Part shown: in pieces, positions 8,202 through 18,928 of the stretch
Layout: the number at the start of each line of letters is the position of its first letter
Numbering within the stretch: position 1 is the stretch's first letter
Assembly (NCBI RefSeq): GCF_001426705.1
Contig: NZ_LMFC01000001.1
Span: 423,789-487,788, forward strand
Reading direction: 5' to 3'
Source of the DNA: Cellulomonas sp. Root485
GTDB lineage: Bacteria > Actinomycetota > Actinomycetes > Actinomycetales > Cellulomonadaceae
DNA length: 64,000 nucleotides
Notes under the pieces: generated by a model
What the model saw: the letters and a program-made list of their open reading frames with translations, nothing else
Databases searched by the model: none
Told to the model about the DNA's origin: nothing
Made by a program: the position numbers and the translations under genes

Positions 8202-10031
8202 ATGAACCAGATCGACGTCAGGGCGGCAGTCGTCGGAGTCCTCGTGGCGCTGGGCGGCTACCTGGTCTCGTTCGTCATGGTCGCGCCCGCGCTCGCGGGC
8301 TCGCTGCTGGCGCTCGGTGACGTCGGCACGGCGATCGTCCTGACCCTGGTGCAGCTCGGTCTGCTCGTGCTCGTCGGTGCCCTGGTGGCGTCGCGGCAGC
8401 GCCGGCGGTTCGGTCTGGACACCCGCACGGCAGCCGTGCGCACGGCGCTGACCGCGGGGGCGGTGGGGCTCACCATCGTCCTGGTCCTCGGGGCCGCGGC
8501 CGCCGCTGCGACGAGCGCCCCCGGGCTCACCCCGGGGATCCTGCTCACCAACGCGGTGGTGTGGCTGGGCGGCACGGCCCTCGGCTCCCTCCTCGTCGCC
8601 CCCGGGCCCGCGCGCGGCCCGGCGTACGCCGACCGGTCGACGAGGATCCCGGCACGGGCGGACCGGGAGGCGGGCGAGGCGACGCTCGAGCACCTCGGCG
8701 TGACCGTGGTCGCGGTCCTGCTCATCACGGCCCTGCTCGCCGTCATGACGCCCGCCGGGCGCTGGCTCACGGACAACATCAAGGCAGGGTTGTGCCAGAT
8801 CGTCACGCTCGGGCAGGGTCCGTGCGAGGCGCCGATCTCGTTGCAGGCCGCGTCCCACAAGCCGACCGACCCGTGCGTCCTGTCGACGTCGAACGACGTC
8901 CGTCAGGCGTCCGTCCAGGTCACGTTCATCTCGGTCAAGGGTGGCGGCACCATCCGCGTCGAGGAGCTCTCGGACCGGACGTTCCGCGTCTCGGCGGAGG
9001 GCAACGGTGGCGTGGGCGTGACGGAGGGTCTCGGCGGCGGGGTGAGCCTCACGATCAACGACAGCATCCACGGTGGCGAGGCGCAGCTGCAGGGCGCCGC
9101 GTACCTGGAGGCGGCGGGCGGTGCGACCTGGAAGGTGAACGCCCAGGAGAAGGACAAGCTGGTCAACTACCTCAAGGACGAGCGCAACTGGGCCACCGTG
9201 CAGGCGGGACTGTCCAGCACGCCGGTCGTCGGGCCGGCCGCGACGGGCGTGACGTGGGCGGGCAAGGAGCTGTGGAACTGGCTCACGGGCAACGACTACA
9301 CCCCGCCCCAGCCCGACGAGCTGTACGCCCAGGCAGGGATCGGGGCCGACGGCAGCGCCAGTGCCGCGAGCATCGCGCAGGGCGCATCGGTCTCCGCAGC
9401 GGCGAGCACCGCGCTCGGCTCGCGCGTGAACATCAAGACGGGCCAGACGACCCTCTACTACGCCACGACCGTCTCGGGCGCCGCGGCCGCCACGCAGGGC
9501 TACGGTCCCGTCGAGGGCGGGATCGCGCAGGCCGAGGGCCAGGTCAAGGTGCTGGTCGCCGTGACGATCGACACCGAGGGCAACCCGGTGAAGGTGGCCA
9601 CGCAGGGGCTCGCCGTCGGCAACGCCAAGGCCACCGCCAACTCGCTGTTCCTGGGTGAGCTGGCGAACGAGCGGGCCTCCGGTGGCGCCCTGCTCAACGC
9701 GTCGGTGGAGATCACCGGACCCGAGACCCAGCGCATCGCCCTGGACCTCCTGCAGGCGACGGGCATCACCCAGGCAGGGCCGGTCGGCCAGGCGCGGAGC
9801 GCGTACGACGCGCTGAGCACCTTCACGGCGGCGGCGCGCGACCGCGGGATCCTCACGTCGCAGGCCGTCCAGACGGACTCCGACACCGCGTTCGGCATCC
9901 AGGCCGGTGGTGCCATCGGGCCGGTGGCACTCGGAGGCAGCTTCAAGAACTCCACCGACACGGTCACCTCCGGTGAGGCGTCGTACTTCGACGGCACGGG
10001 CTGGCGCCCGTGGACCGACTGCGCGGCGTGA
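8202..10031 (+). CDS. Fusion of four-helix membrane protein and pilin-like secreted protein, copy 3
   Basis: 609 residues. Residues 1-140 are a four-helix membrane domain equivalent to the separate protein at 5279. After a Pro/Arg/Ala linker comes GEATLEHLG with a second hydrophobic helix: a Flp-type prepilin motif placed internally (Gly158, Glu163 at +5). The rest matches the other pilin-like proteins: Cys in AGLCQI, GPCEAP, DPCVLS and the C-terminal TDCAA, with a Gly/Ala-rich beta domain between. If a prepilin peptidase cuts at Gly158 it would separate the two parts after translation. A lipoprotein gene follows. No frameshift is needed to read through the junction, so the fusion is real and not an annotation artefact. 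Confidence 0.8.
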   Translation: MNQIDVRAAVVGVLVALGGYLVSFVMVAPALAGSLLALGDVGTAIVLTLVQLGLLVLVGALVASRQRRRFGLDTRTAAVRTALTAGAVGLTIVLVLGAAAAAATSAPGLTPGILLTNAVVWLGGTALGSLLVAPGPARGPAYADRSTRIPARADREAGEATLEHLGVTVVAVLLITALLAVMTPAGRWLTDNIKAGLCQIVTLGQGPCEAPISLQAASHKPTDPCVLSTSNDVRQASVQVTFISVKGGGTIRVEELSDRTFRVSAEGNGGVGVTEGLGGGVSLTINDSIHGGEAQLQGAAYLEAAGGATWKVNAQEKDKLVNYLKDERNWATVQAGLSSTPVVGPAATGVTWAGKELWNWLTGNDYTPPQPDELYAQAGIGADGSASAASIAQGASVSAAASTALGSRVNIKTGQTTLYYATTVSGAAAATQGYGPVEGGIAQAEGQVKVLVAVTIDTEGNPVKVATQGLAVGNAKATANSLFLGELANERASGGALLNASVEITGPETQRIALDLLQATGITQAGPVGQARSAYDALSTFTAAARDRGILTSQAVQTDSDTAFGIQAGGAIGPVALGGSFKNSTDTVTSGEASYFDGTGWRPWTDCAA

Positions 10032-10120
10032 CGAGGTCGAGAGCCCGACGAGTACGGATGATCCCGGACGATAAGGTGTCGCCTCCGACTCGAGAACTAC
10101 TACAGAGAGCGTGGGTCGCA

Positions 10121-10738
10121 GTGCACCGCAGGAGCCTGACCGTCGTGTCCGTCGCCGTCGCCGTCCTGGTTCTCGGGGCGTGCTCCGACGGCTCGAGCAC
10201 GACCGACCCGTCGGCGTCACCGGTGTCCTCGATGGCGCCGGTGGGGACCGCGTCGGACCTCACGCCCCAGGCGGGGACGGGCGACGAGGAGAGCTTCGGC
10301 GACGTCGGGACCGTGACCGTGCCCGAGGGCACCACCGCCACCCCCGGGACGCCCACCACGGCAGGTGCCGAGCAGATCGTCTACCGGATGCCGGACGGGG
10401 ACGCGCAGGGCTTCCCGGCGCTGCAGATCACGTGGCAGCCCGACGCCCCCGCCGGGGTGTACGAGCAGTCGTGGTCCACCGAGAACACGAAGAAGGTCGA
10501 CACGACGGTCTCCGACTACGTGCGCTCGCCCGTGGAGTGGCCGGGGTCCGACGCCTCCGTCGTCTCGACGTGGACCGAGGAGGTGGCGCTCCAGACCGGC
10601 GACAGCGTCGACGTCGACGCGACCGCGCTGTGGCTGCAGAGCCCCGACGGGACGGTCGTGCTGGCCATCGCGTTCTCCCCGGCCGGCGACGCCGACTCCA
10701 GCTCGATCGAGGCGCTCCGGAGCATCACGCTGTCGTGA
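10121..10738 (+). CDS. Putative lipoprotein, partner of copy 3
   Basis: 205 residues from the GTG at 10121, which gives a compact signal peptide ([11 protein letters not shown]...) ending in the lipobox VLGAC; upstream in-frame starts place a long charged stretch before the signal. A Ser/Thr/Pro-rich linker of ~60 residues follows, then a domain with [19 protein letters not shown] and a C-terminal [12 protein letters not shown] strand similar in style to the lipoproteins at 3525 and 7550. It completes the third pilin-like/lipoprotein module. Function unknown. Confidence 0.65.
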   Translation: MHRRSLTVVSVAVAVLVLGACSDGSSTTDPSASPVSSMAPVGTASDLTPQAGTGDEESFGDVGTVTVPEGTTATPGTPTTAGAEQIVYRMPDGDAQGFPALQITWQPDAPAGVYEQSWSTENTKKVDTTVSDYVRSPVEWPGSDASVVSTWTEEVALQTGDSVDVDATALWLQSPDGTVVLAIAFSPAGDADSSSIEALRSITLS

Positions 10739-10802
10739 CGGCGGGCGTCCGGAGCCAGGCTGCGGCGCTGGGCGGCGTGCACGGGCACCCGCGGTCGCCG
10801 AC

Positions 10803-10814
10803 TACCCTGACGTC
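10803..10814 (+). promoter_or_regulatory. Leaderless-type -10 box for guaA (TACCCT)
   Basis: TACCCT lies 6 bases before the GTG at 10815 and no ribosome site is visible, so guaA is probably read from a leaderless mRNA. Confidence 0.5.
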
Positions 10815-12808
<1,994 letters not shown>

Positions 12809-12821
12809 TGTGGACCGGATC

Positions 12822-12859
12822 GTGAACGGACGTCCGGTTCACGCGGTTACGGTGACCCT
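12822..12859 (+). promoter_or_regulatory. Palindrome and leaderless-type promoter of glycosyltransferase gene
   Basis: GTGAAC and GTTCAC arms separated by 9 bases (12822-12842) lie directly before TACGGT (12848-12853), which is 6 bases from the GTG at 12860. The palindrome would sit in the -35/spacer region, so it could be an operator. Confidence 0.4.
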
Positions 12860-13999
12860 GTGCTGATCGTCCACGTCTCCGACTGCTACGCGCCGCGTAC
12901 CGGTGGGATCGAGTCGCAGGTGGGTGACCTCGCCGCGCGGCAGGCCGCCGCCGGGCACGAGGTGCACGTCCTGACCGCGACGCTGGGTGCCGGTGGCGAG
13001 CGCGGGGGAGTCGTCGACCTGGAAGGCGGCGTCCACGTGCACCGGCTCGGGGCACGGCTCCCGTTCGACCTGCCGGTGAACCCCGTCGGCCCGCGCCTGA
13101 TGCGGTCCGCTTTCGCGGACCTGCGGCCCGACGTCGTCCACGTGCACGCCGGGGTGCTCTCACCGTTCGCGTTCGACGGCGCCCGGATCGCCCTCGACGT
13201 CGGCCTGCCGACCGCGATCACGTGGCACTGCATGCTCGACGGTGTCGTCGGGGCACTGCGGACGCTCGTCCACCGCACCGGCTGGGACCAGACCCCCGCC
13301 GCCCTCAGCGCCGTCAGCCACGCGGCGGCCGCGCGCGTGCGGGAGGTGTTCGGCGCCGAGGTGTCCGTGATGCCCAACGGGATCGACCTCGACCTGTGGG
13401 CGCCGACGACGCTCCCCGACGGGCGGGGTCGTCCCGGCGAGCGCGGACCGCTGCGGCTGGTGTCGACCATGCGCCTGGCACCCCGCAAGCGCGCGGTGCC
13501 GCTGGTCGAGCTGGTCGGCCACGCCGCCCGGCGCCTGCCGCCGGACCGGCTGCGCCTGTCGATCATCGGCTCCGGACCCGCCCAGGGCCGGGTCGCGTCC
13601 GCCGTGGCGGGTCAGGGTCTGCAGCACGTGGTGCAGCTGCGCGGTCGGCTGACCCGGGCGCAGGTCCGGGACGCCTACACCGACTCCGACGTGTTCCTCG
13701 CCCCCGCCGAGCTGGAGGCGTTCGGCATCGCCGCGCTGGAGGCTCGCACGGCGGGGCTCGCCGTCGTCGCCCGTCGTGGCACGGGCATCGCCGAGTTCGT
13801 CGAGGACGGCATCGACGGCCTGCTGGTGTCCGACGACGCCGAGATGACGGAAGCCGTCGTGCACCTGGCGCGCGACGGCCGGCTGCTCGACGGGATGCTC
13901 GCGCACAACCGCGTCGTGCGTCCGCGCTTCGGGTGGGACGACGTGCTGGGCGCCGCAGAGGCGGAGTACCGCCGCGCCCGGGACCTCGCGCACGTCTGA
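12860..13999 (+). CDS. Glycosyltransferase family 4 protein
   Basis: 379 residues with the two-Rossmann GT-B layout. The N-terminal half begins VHVSDCYAPRTGGIESQV, the usual donor/acceptor loop of GT4 enzymes; the C-terminal half has STMRLAPRKRAVPLVE and the E-x7-E type motif in APAELEAFGIAALEA. GT4 enzymes transfer a sugar from a nucleotide or lipid donor with retained configuration, often for cell-wall glycolipids or polysaccharides. The acceptor cannot be told from sequence. It has its own promoter and no obvious sugar-synthesis neighbours; it could belong to phosphatidylinositol mannoside or exopolysaccharide metabolism. Confidence 0.85.
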   Translation: MLIVHVSDCYAPRTGGIESQVGDLAARQAAAGHEVHVLTATLGAGGERGGVVDLEGGVHVHRLGARLPFDLPVNPVGPRLMRSAFADLRPDVVHVHAGVLSPFAFDGARIALDVGLPTAITWHCMLDGVVGALRTLVHRTGWDQTPAALSAVSHAAAARVREVFGAEVSVMPNGIDLDLWAPTTLPDGRGRPGERGPLRLVSTMRLAPRKRAVPLVELVGHAARRLPPDRLRLSIIGSGPAQGRVASAVAGQGLQHVVQLRGRLTRAQVRDAYTDSDVFLAPAELEAFGIAALEARTAGLAVVARRGTGIAEFVEDGIDGLLVSDDAEMTEAVVHLARDGRLLDGMLAHNRVVRPRFGWDDVLGAAEAEYRRARDLAHV

Positions 14000-14041
14000 G
14001 ATATCCGGCGATTCGCCGTATTCGTCCAGGTCACATGTCAC

Positions 14042-14047
14042 TACAGT
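14042..14047 (+). promoter_or_regulatory. Possible -10 box (TACAGT)
   Basis: TACAGT in an AT-richer stretch about 90 bases before the gene at 14137. The leader between contains a 7-bp stem (CGGGTCC/GGACCCG, 14089-14111). Confidence 0.3.
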
Positions 14048-14136
14048 GAAGTCGTTGGACGCTTTGTCATGGGTCGCTCGCGACCTACCGGGTCCAGGGG
14101 GTTCGGACCCGTCCGTTGGGGTTCGGAAGGGGAGAC

Positions 14137-14706
14137 ATGACGACGACCACGACCACGGGGAGCTCGAAGACGGTCCGCGTGCTGGGACTGCTGACGATCA
14201 TCTTCGGGATCATCTTCATCATTGCCGGTGGTGTGACCTGGGGCGCGGTTGCCAGCAACCTCGCCGCGGAGCAGATCACCGTCTCGGACGACGCCCAGGC
14301 GTTCGGGGGACAGCTGGTCGACACACCGTGGGAGGCCTGGTTCCAGGCCGACATCATCAACACCCACGCGCTGGAGGCCTCGGGCGGTCAGACCTACGCC
14401 CAGCTGCCTCAGGACGACCCGACGCGGCAGACCGTCATGACGGCGTCGTTCCTGCGGGCGTCGTTGTTCACATCCGTGGTGGCGTTCGGCGTCGCCCTGC
14501 TCGTCGTCGGTATCGGCGTGGTGTTCATCCTCATCGGGTGGGCCCTGCGCAAGGCCGCTGACTACGCCGGTGTGGCGACGTCCTCGGTCACGTCGACCGG
14601 TTCGTCGGCCTACCCGGACCCGGTCCCTGCCGGACGGCCGACCGCGCCGCCGGCCCCGACCGCGCCCACGACCCCGCCGCCGGCCCCGACGGGCCCGAAG
14701 GCCTGA
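14137..14706 (+). CDS. Two-helix membrane protein of unknown function
   Basis: 189 residues, ATG preceded by a strong GGAAGGGGAG ribosome site. One helix lies near residues 12-38 and one near 112-138; between them is an acidic ~70-residue outer loop with IINTHALEASGGQTYAQLP. The C-terminus is a Pro/Ala/Thr-rich tail. Related actinobacterial proteins are sometimes labelled 'aromatic ring-opening dioxygenase LigA', but nothing here resembles a dioxygenase, so that name should not be transferred. It is transcribed alone and faces the terminator at 14714. Confidence 0.75.
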   Translation: MTTTTTTGSSKTVRVLGLLTIIFGIIFIIAGGVTWGAVASNLAAEQITVSDDAQAFGGQLVDTPWEAWFQADIINTHALEASGGQTYAQLPQDDPTRQTVMTASFLRASLFTSVVAFGVALLVVGIGVVFILIGWALRKAADYAGVATSSVTSTGSSAYPDPVPAGRPTAPPAPTAPTTPPPAPTGPKA

Positions 14707-14713
14707 CCGCACG

Positions 14714-14763
14714 ACGACGTCCGAGCAGGTACGGCACAGGGGCCGTACCTGCTCGGACGTCGT
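14714..14763. terminator. Bidirectional hairpin terminator with 22-bp stem
   Basis: A perfect 22-bp inverted repeat (14714-14735 and 14742-14763) with a 6-base loop lies between the convergent genes ending at 14706 and 14767. No T-tract follows, as is usual at this GC content. The stem contains ACGTCCGAG, also present in the hairpins at 26076-26186. Confidence 0.8.
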
Positions 14764-14766
14764 GCG

Positions 14767-15405
14767 TCACCGGCGGGCGGCGCGGGCTCCGCTGACGATC
14801 GACCCGACCAGCAGTGCCGTGCCGGCGACCGCGAGCAGGATGATCATCGCCAGCTGGAGGTCGATGGCGAAGCCGGCCGCCCAGGCGAGCAGGCCGACAC
14901 CGATCGCGGCGATGACCAGGCCCCAGACGACCGTGCCCACGCGCAGCCGACGGCGCGGCGGGTCGGCCGGGAGCGGCTCGACGACCGGCGCGGGTTCGGC
15001 GACCGTGTCCGGCTCGACGCGGTCGATGGGCCGGTCGGTCGGCGCGTACAGAGCCCCGATCGGGGACGTGTACGGCTCCGGCTGGTCCTGCGACGACCAC
15101 GCCGACGTGCTCGGGTACGGGCTGGCCTCGTCGGTGACCGGCAGCGCTCGCGTCTCGTCGGGCACGAGCACCGCGGTCTCGTCGGCGGCCGGTTCGACCG
15201 GCTCGAGGGCGAGCACGGCCGTGTCGTCGGCGGGCGGCTCGTTCTCCTCGAGCGGCTCGTTCTCCTTGAGCGGCAGCACCGTGGTGGAGTCGTCGGCGGC
15301 GACCACGATGGTGTCGTCGGTCGACGTCTCCGTCGTGGGTTCCGGGTCGGTGACCGGCAGGGCGAGCGTCTCGTCGGCGTCGCGCGGGGTCTGGTCGGTG
15401 GGCAT
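14767..15405 (-). CDS. Membrane protein with acidic cytoplasmic N-terminus
   Basis: 212 residues. Residues 1-~130 are disordered-looking and rich in Asp, Glu, Thr and Pro, with repeated DDT and ETAVL units; a basic PRRRLRV then precedes two transmembrane helices that end the protein. The ATG overlaps the stop of the PspC/LiaF-like gene upstream (TGATG), so the two are translationally coupled. It is probably an accessory of the same envelope-stress group. No family recognised. Confidence 0.75.
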   Translation of the reverse strand: MPTDQTPRDADETLALPVTDPEPTTETSTDDTIVVAADDSTTVLPLKENEPLEENEPPADDTAVLALEPVEPAADETAVLVPDETRALPVTDEASPYPSTSAWSSQDQPEPYTSPIGALYAPTDRPIDRVEPDTVAEPAPVVEPLPADPPRRRLRVGTVVWGLVIAAIGVGLLAWAAGFAIDLQLAMIILLAVAGTALLVGSIVSGARAARR

Positions 15406-16832
15406 CAGTTCTCCTCGATGATCGAGACGTCGCCGGCGCCGATCTGGACCTGCAGCGCGAGCTGGGGTCCGTCGTCGTCGATCGCTCCGGTGGTGAAGGT
15501 GCGGGGGTTGAGGCCGACGCCGTCCACGCTCTTGCTCTCGCCGTCGACGTCCCAGCGCACGGTGCCGGCGCCGGCGTCGACGTCGGCGGAGATGCTCGCG
15601 TCGCTGGGGACGACGACGGTGAGGTCGCCGGCCGCGAGCGAGATGGGGACCACGAGGGTCTGGGAGGTCATCGGCACGTCACTGAGGTCGATCGTGACGT
15701 CACCGAACCCGATCGAGTAGCCGTTGGCGGCCTCGGCGCGGTCCGTCACGTAGACGGCGCCGTCCGCGGAGAAGTCGTGCTGCGAGTCGCTCGACCAGAC
15801 CCAGCTGGCGTTCTGCACGGCACCGAGAGGAACCGCGACGAGGATGCCGACGACGGCCAGGCCGCCGAGGCCGCCGCTGGTCCGGCCGCGCAGGCCGGAG
15901 ACGATGATGCCCAGACCGCAGAGCACGATCCCGATGCCGAGCGCGGTGAGGCCGACCGGGCCGGTGAAGTCGCCCTGCCGTTCCGCGATGAGCAGGACCG
16001 CGAGGCTGAGCAGGCTCAGGGCGACGACGACACCGACGGTGCCGACCCCCGCGCCCGGCGTGCGGGGGCGAGGCGGCGCGACGGGCCGCGGCGGCTGCAC
16101 CGGTCGCGGTGCCGGCGGTGCGGGAACCGGCGCGGGTGCGTACGAGGCGGACCACGCAGGGGCGGCCGGCGGAGCCGCGGGTGCGGGCTGGCCGCCGTCG
16201 ACGGGCACGGTCGCCGTCGATCCCGGGACGTCCGCGGCCTGCGGGTAGGTCGCGGCGCGGTAGGTGGGCGCCGCGGGCGGTGTCCCGTACTGGAAGCTCT
16301 GGCCGTGGTGCCCGCTGGGCGGTCGCGGCTTGGAGGACTGGTTGGAGACGACGGCGATCACCATGACGATGGCCCCGATCAGGGTCACCCAGAGGATCCC
16401 CTGGACCCAGCCCGGAGGACCCCAGAAGAAGAACCAGTTGTCACCGCGGCCGAAGCCCACGATGACGAACGCCAGGGCACCGAGCAGGGCGATGTCGAAG
16501 CGGCCGAGGATCATCTCCTCCACGTGGATGCGACCGTCCCGTCGCTCGGGCAGGAGGGCCCAGGCGACGCCGTACGCGACCAGCCCGATCCCGCCCAGCA
16601 GCAGCGTCGCGAAGAAGATGCCGCGCACCAGGAGCGGGTCGATGCCGAAGCGGTCGCCCAGGCCGCCGCTGACGCCGCCGATCCAGCGGTCGTCGGACCG
16701 CGTGATGCCGAGACGGCGAACGTTCGCGAAGAAGCTGTTCGGCGCGGTCCCCGGCGCCGGGGTCGAGTCCGGCGCGGGGCTGCCCGGTGCCGGGTCGGGT
16801 CCGGCAGCGCCGGTGGGAGTGCTCGTGTCCAT
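15405..16832 (-). CDS. PspC domain protein with LiaF-like C-terminal domain
   Basis: 475 residues from the ATG at 16832; upstream extension would cross the divergent kinase gene. After a Pro/Ala-rich leader, residues ~35-100 form a PspC domain (DDRWIGGVSGGLGDRFGID, then LLVRGIFFATLLLGG). Further helices follow, then a Pro-rich linker and a second membrane segment. The last ~110 residues form a beta-rich domain (GFGDVTIDLSDVP, AAGDLTVVVPSDA, IGAGDVSIIEEN) like the LiaF/DUF2154 C-terminus. LiaF-type proteins sense envelope damage and control LiaSR-like two-component systems, which fits the kinase/regulator pair transcribed divergently next door. Confidence 0.85.
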   Translation of the reverse strand: MDTSTPTGAAGPDPAPGSPAPDSTPAPGTAPNSFFANVRRLGITRSDDRWIGGVSGGLGDRFGIDPLLVRGIFFATLLLGGIGLVAYGVAWALLPERRDGRIHVEEMILGRFDIALLGALAFVIVGFGRGDNWFFFWGPPGWVQGILWVTLIGAIVMVIAVVSNQSSKPRPPSGHHGQSFQYGTPPAAPTYRAATYPQAADVPGSTATVPVDGGQPAPAAPPAAPAWSASYAPAPVPAPPAPRPVQPPRPVAPPRPRTPGAGVGTVGVVVALSLLSLAVLLIAERQGDFTGPVGLTALGIGIVLCGLGIIVSGLRGRTSGGLGGLAVVGILVAVPLGAVQNASWVWSSDSQHDFSADGAVYVTDRAEAANGYSIGFGDVTIDLSDVPMTSQTLVVPISLAAGDLTVVVPSDASISADVDAGAGTVRWDVDGESKSVDGVGLNPRTFTTGAIDDDGPQLALQVQIGAGDVSIIEEN

Positions 16833-16968
16833 GTCTCGATCCTGACGCTCGCGCCGCGCGCACGGCATCGGGTGGTCCCCTGACCGCACCCTGAACCTGG
16901 TGCACGGCACCCCTGAACCGACCCCGGACCCGACCCCGGAACGGCTCAGGGCATGTGACGATCGGACC

Positions 16969-18273
16969 GTGCACCCCGCCCCGCCCGTCTCCGCGCCCCG
17001 CCGGCTGCCGCTGCGCCGACCTGCGCGCGGGCGGATCGTCGGCGGCGTCGCGCTCGGTCTCGCGGCGCACCTCGACGTGCCCGTCGGTCTGGTGCGGCTG
17101 GTGTTCGTCGTGCTCACTCCCGTCGCCGGGATCGGTGCTCTGCTGTACCTGTTCTGGTGGCTCGCGATCCCGGCGGGCGACCCGGCGGATGCGGCGCAGG
17201 AGGTGCGACCGAGCGCGCTGACGCGGCTCGCGCGGCGGCAGGCGATCATCGAGCCGGGCCGACGCATCCCGGTGACCGACATCGCGATCGGCGGCGTCCT
17301 CGTGGTCGCGGCGGCGCTCATGATCGCGGTCCGGCAGGGCGCGGACGTGCAGGCCGACTGGCTGCTGCCGGCGGTGATCGTCCTGGCAGGTCTCTGGCTG
17401 GCGTGGAGCCAGCTGGACGCCGTGCAGCGCGGTCGCCTGAAGGACCGGGCGGGTGGTCGGACCCCGGTCAGCGTGCTGCGCGTCGCCGGGGGGATCCTGC
17501 TGGCCGGCGTCGGGGTGCTGCTGTTCGTCGGGCTGGCGTCGGGGGAGGGCGTGGAGACCGCGACCCTCGCGCAGTCGATCATCGCGGCCGTCGTCATGCT
17601 CGGCGGGGTGGCTCTCGTCCTGACCCCGTGGTGGCTGCGGCTGGTGCGGGAGCTCGGCGACGAGCGCGCCGCCCGGGCGCGGGAGTCGGAACGTGCCGAC
17701 ATCGCGGCCCACCTGCACGACTCGGTCCTGCAGACGCTCGCTCTCATCCGGTCGCGGGCCGACGACTCCGCGGAGGTCGCCCGCATGGCGCGTGCGCAGG
17801 AGCGTGAGCTGCGCGAGTGGCTCTACGACGACCGCCCCGCGCCGGGCACCTCCGTCGCGGCGGCGCTGCGGGGGATCGTCGCCGAGGTCGAGGACTCCCG
17901 GTCCGGCCCGACGGGTGACCCGGTGGCCATCGAGTCGGTCGTGGTCGGCGACCGCGTGCCCGACGCCGACTCGGAGGCGCTGCTGCAGGCCACGCGCGAG
18001 GCGCTGGTCAACGCGGTGGTGCACGGCCGCCCGCCCGTGTCGCTGTACCTGGAGGTCGGCGCGTCGGAGGTCGAGGTGTTCGTGCGGGACCATGGCGACG
18101 GGTTCGACCTCGACGAGGTGGGCACCGACCGGTTCGGGGTGCGCGAGTCGATCATCGGGCGGGTCCGACGGCGGGGGGGCACGGCGAAGGTGACCAGCAG
18201 CCCGGAGCGTGGGACCGAGGTGCACCTGGTGGTGCCGATCAGGACCTCGGACGAACAAGGAGTCCAGTCATGA
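16969..18273 (+). CDS. PspC-domain sensor histidine kinase (LiaS/NarL-type)
   Basis: 434 residues from the GTG at 16969 (a GTG at 16900 is in frame but leaves little room for the divergent promoters). It starts with a PspC domain (RIVGGVALGLAAHLD), continues with several transmembrane helices to about residue 225, then the dimerisation helix ERADIAAHLHDSVLQTLALI with phosphoacceptor His250. The ATPase domain has ATREALVNAVVHG (N box), DHGDGFD (G1) and the closing GTEVHLVVP. Kinases of this class phosphorylate LuxR-type partners, here the regulator at 18270 whose ATG overlaps its stop. PspC in the sensor suggests membrane or cell-wall stress as the signal. Confidence 0.88.
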   Translation: MHPAPPVSAPRRLPLRRPARGRIVGGVALGLAAHLDVPVGLVRLVFVVLTPVAGIGALLYLFWWLAIPAGDPADAAQEVRPSALTRLARRQAIIEPGRRIPVTDIAIGGVLVVAAALMIAVRQGADVQADWLLPAVIVLAGLWLAWSQLDAVQRGRLKDRAGGRTPVSVLRVAGGILLAGVGVLLFVGLASGEGVETATLAQSIIAAVVMLGGVALVLTPWWLRLVRELGDERAARARESERADIAAHLHDSVLQTLALIRSRADDSAEVARMARAQERELREWLYDDRPAPGTSVAAALRGIVAEVEDSRSGPTGDPVAIESVVVGDRVPDADSEALLQATREALVNAVVHGRPPVSLYLEVGASEVEVFVRDHGDGFDLDEVGTDRFGVRESIIGRVRRRGGTAKVTSSPERGTEVHLVVPIRTSDEQGVQS

Positions 18274-18926
18274 GCGAAGCAGTCGATGTCGTCCTCGTCG
18301 ACGACCACCACATGTTCCGGACCGGCGTGAAGGCGTCGCTCGACGCCGGCGTGCGGGTCATCGGGGAGGCGGACAGCGTCGACGAGGCGATCCGCCTGGT
18401 CCGTGAGCTGAAGCCGCCCGTGGTGCTGCTCGACGTGCACCTGCCAGGCGGCGACGGCGGCGGCGGTGCCGAGGTCATCAAGGCGTGCACCGACCTGCTG
18501 GGCGAGACGCGGTTCCTCGCGCTCTCGGTCTCGGACGCGTCCGAGGACGTCGTCGCCGTCATCCGAGCCGGCGCTCGCGGGTACGTCACGAAGGCCATCG
18601 ACGGCACCGACCTGTCCGACGCGGTCCGCCGCGTGGCCGGCGGCGACGCGGTCTTCTCGCCGCGGCTGGCGGGGTTCGTGCTCGACGCCTTCGGCGCCGC
18701 CGCGGGGGACGTCGCGATCGGCGACGACGAGCTGGACCGCCTGTCCGCGCGCGAGCGCGAGGTCATGCGGCTCATCGCGCGCGGGTACTCCTACCGCGAG
18801 GTCGCCTCCGAGCTGTTCATCTCGATCAAGACGGTCGAGACGCACGTCTCCGCGGTGCTGCGCAAGCTACAGCTGTCCAGCCGCCACGAGCTGACCCGCT
18901 GGGCGGCAGCGCGCCGGCTGCTGTGA
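18270..18926 (+). CDS. LuxR/NarL-family response regulator
   Basis: 218 residues. The receiver domain (residues 1-~120) has the acidic pocket VDDHH, phosphoacceptor Asp55 in LLDVHLPGG, and Lys in the RGYVTKAID segment. The C-terminal helix-turn-helix has LSAREREVMRLIARG and SIKTVETHVSAVLRKL, the GerE/LuxR signature that binds DNA. The ATG overlaps the kinase stop (ATGA), so the pair is co-translated. Likely target is the PspC/LiaF-like operon on the other strand, but no clear operator was identified in the 136-bp divergent region. Confidence 0.93.
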   Translation: MSEAVDVVLVDDHHMFRTGVKASLDAGVRVIGEADSVDEAIRLVRELKPPVVLLDVHLPGGDGGGGAEVIKACTDLLGETRFLALSVSDASEDVVAVIRAGARGYVTKAIDGTDLSDAVRRVAGGDAVFSPRLAGFVLDAFGAAAGDVAIGDDELDRLSAREREVMRLIARGYSYREVASELFISIKTVETHVSAVLRKLQLSSRHELTRWAAARRLL

Positions 18927-18928
18927 CC

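Noticed and set aside
14137..14706. Aromatic ring-opening dioxygenase LigA
   Set aside because: Only a naming habit for similar proteins; the sequence is a two-helix membrane protein without metal ligands.
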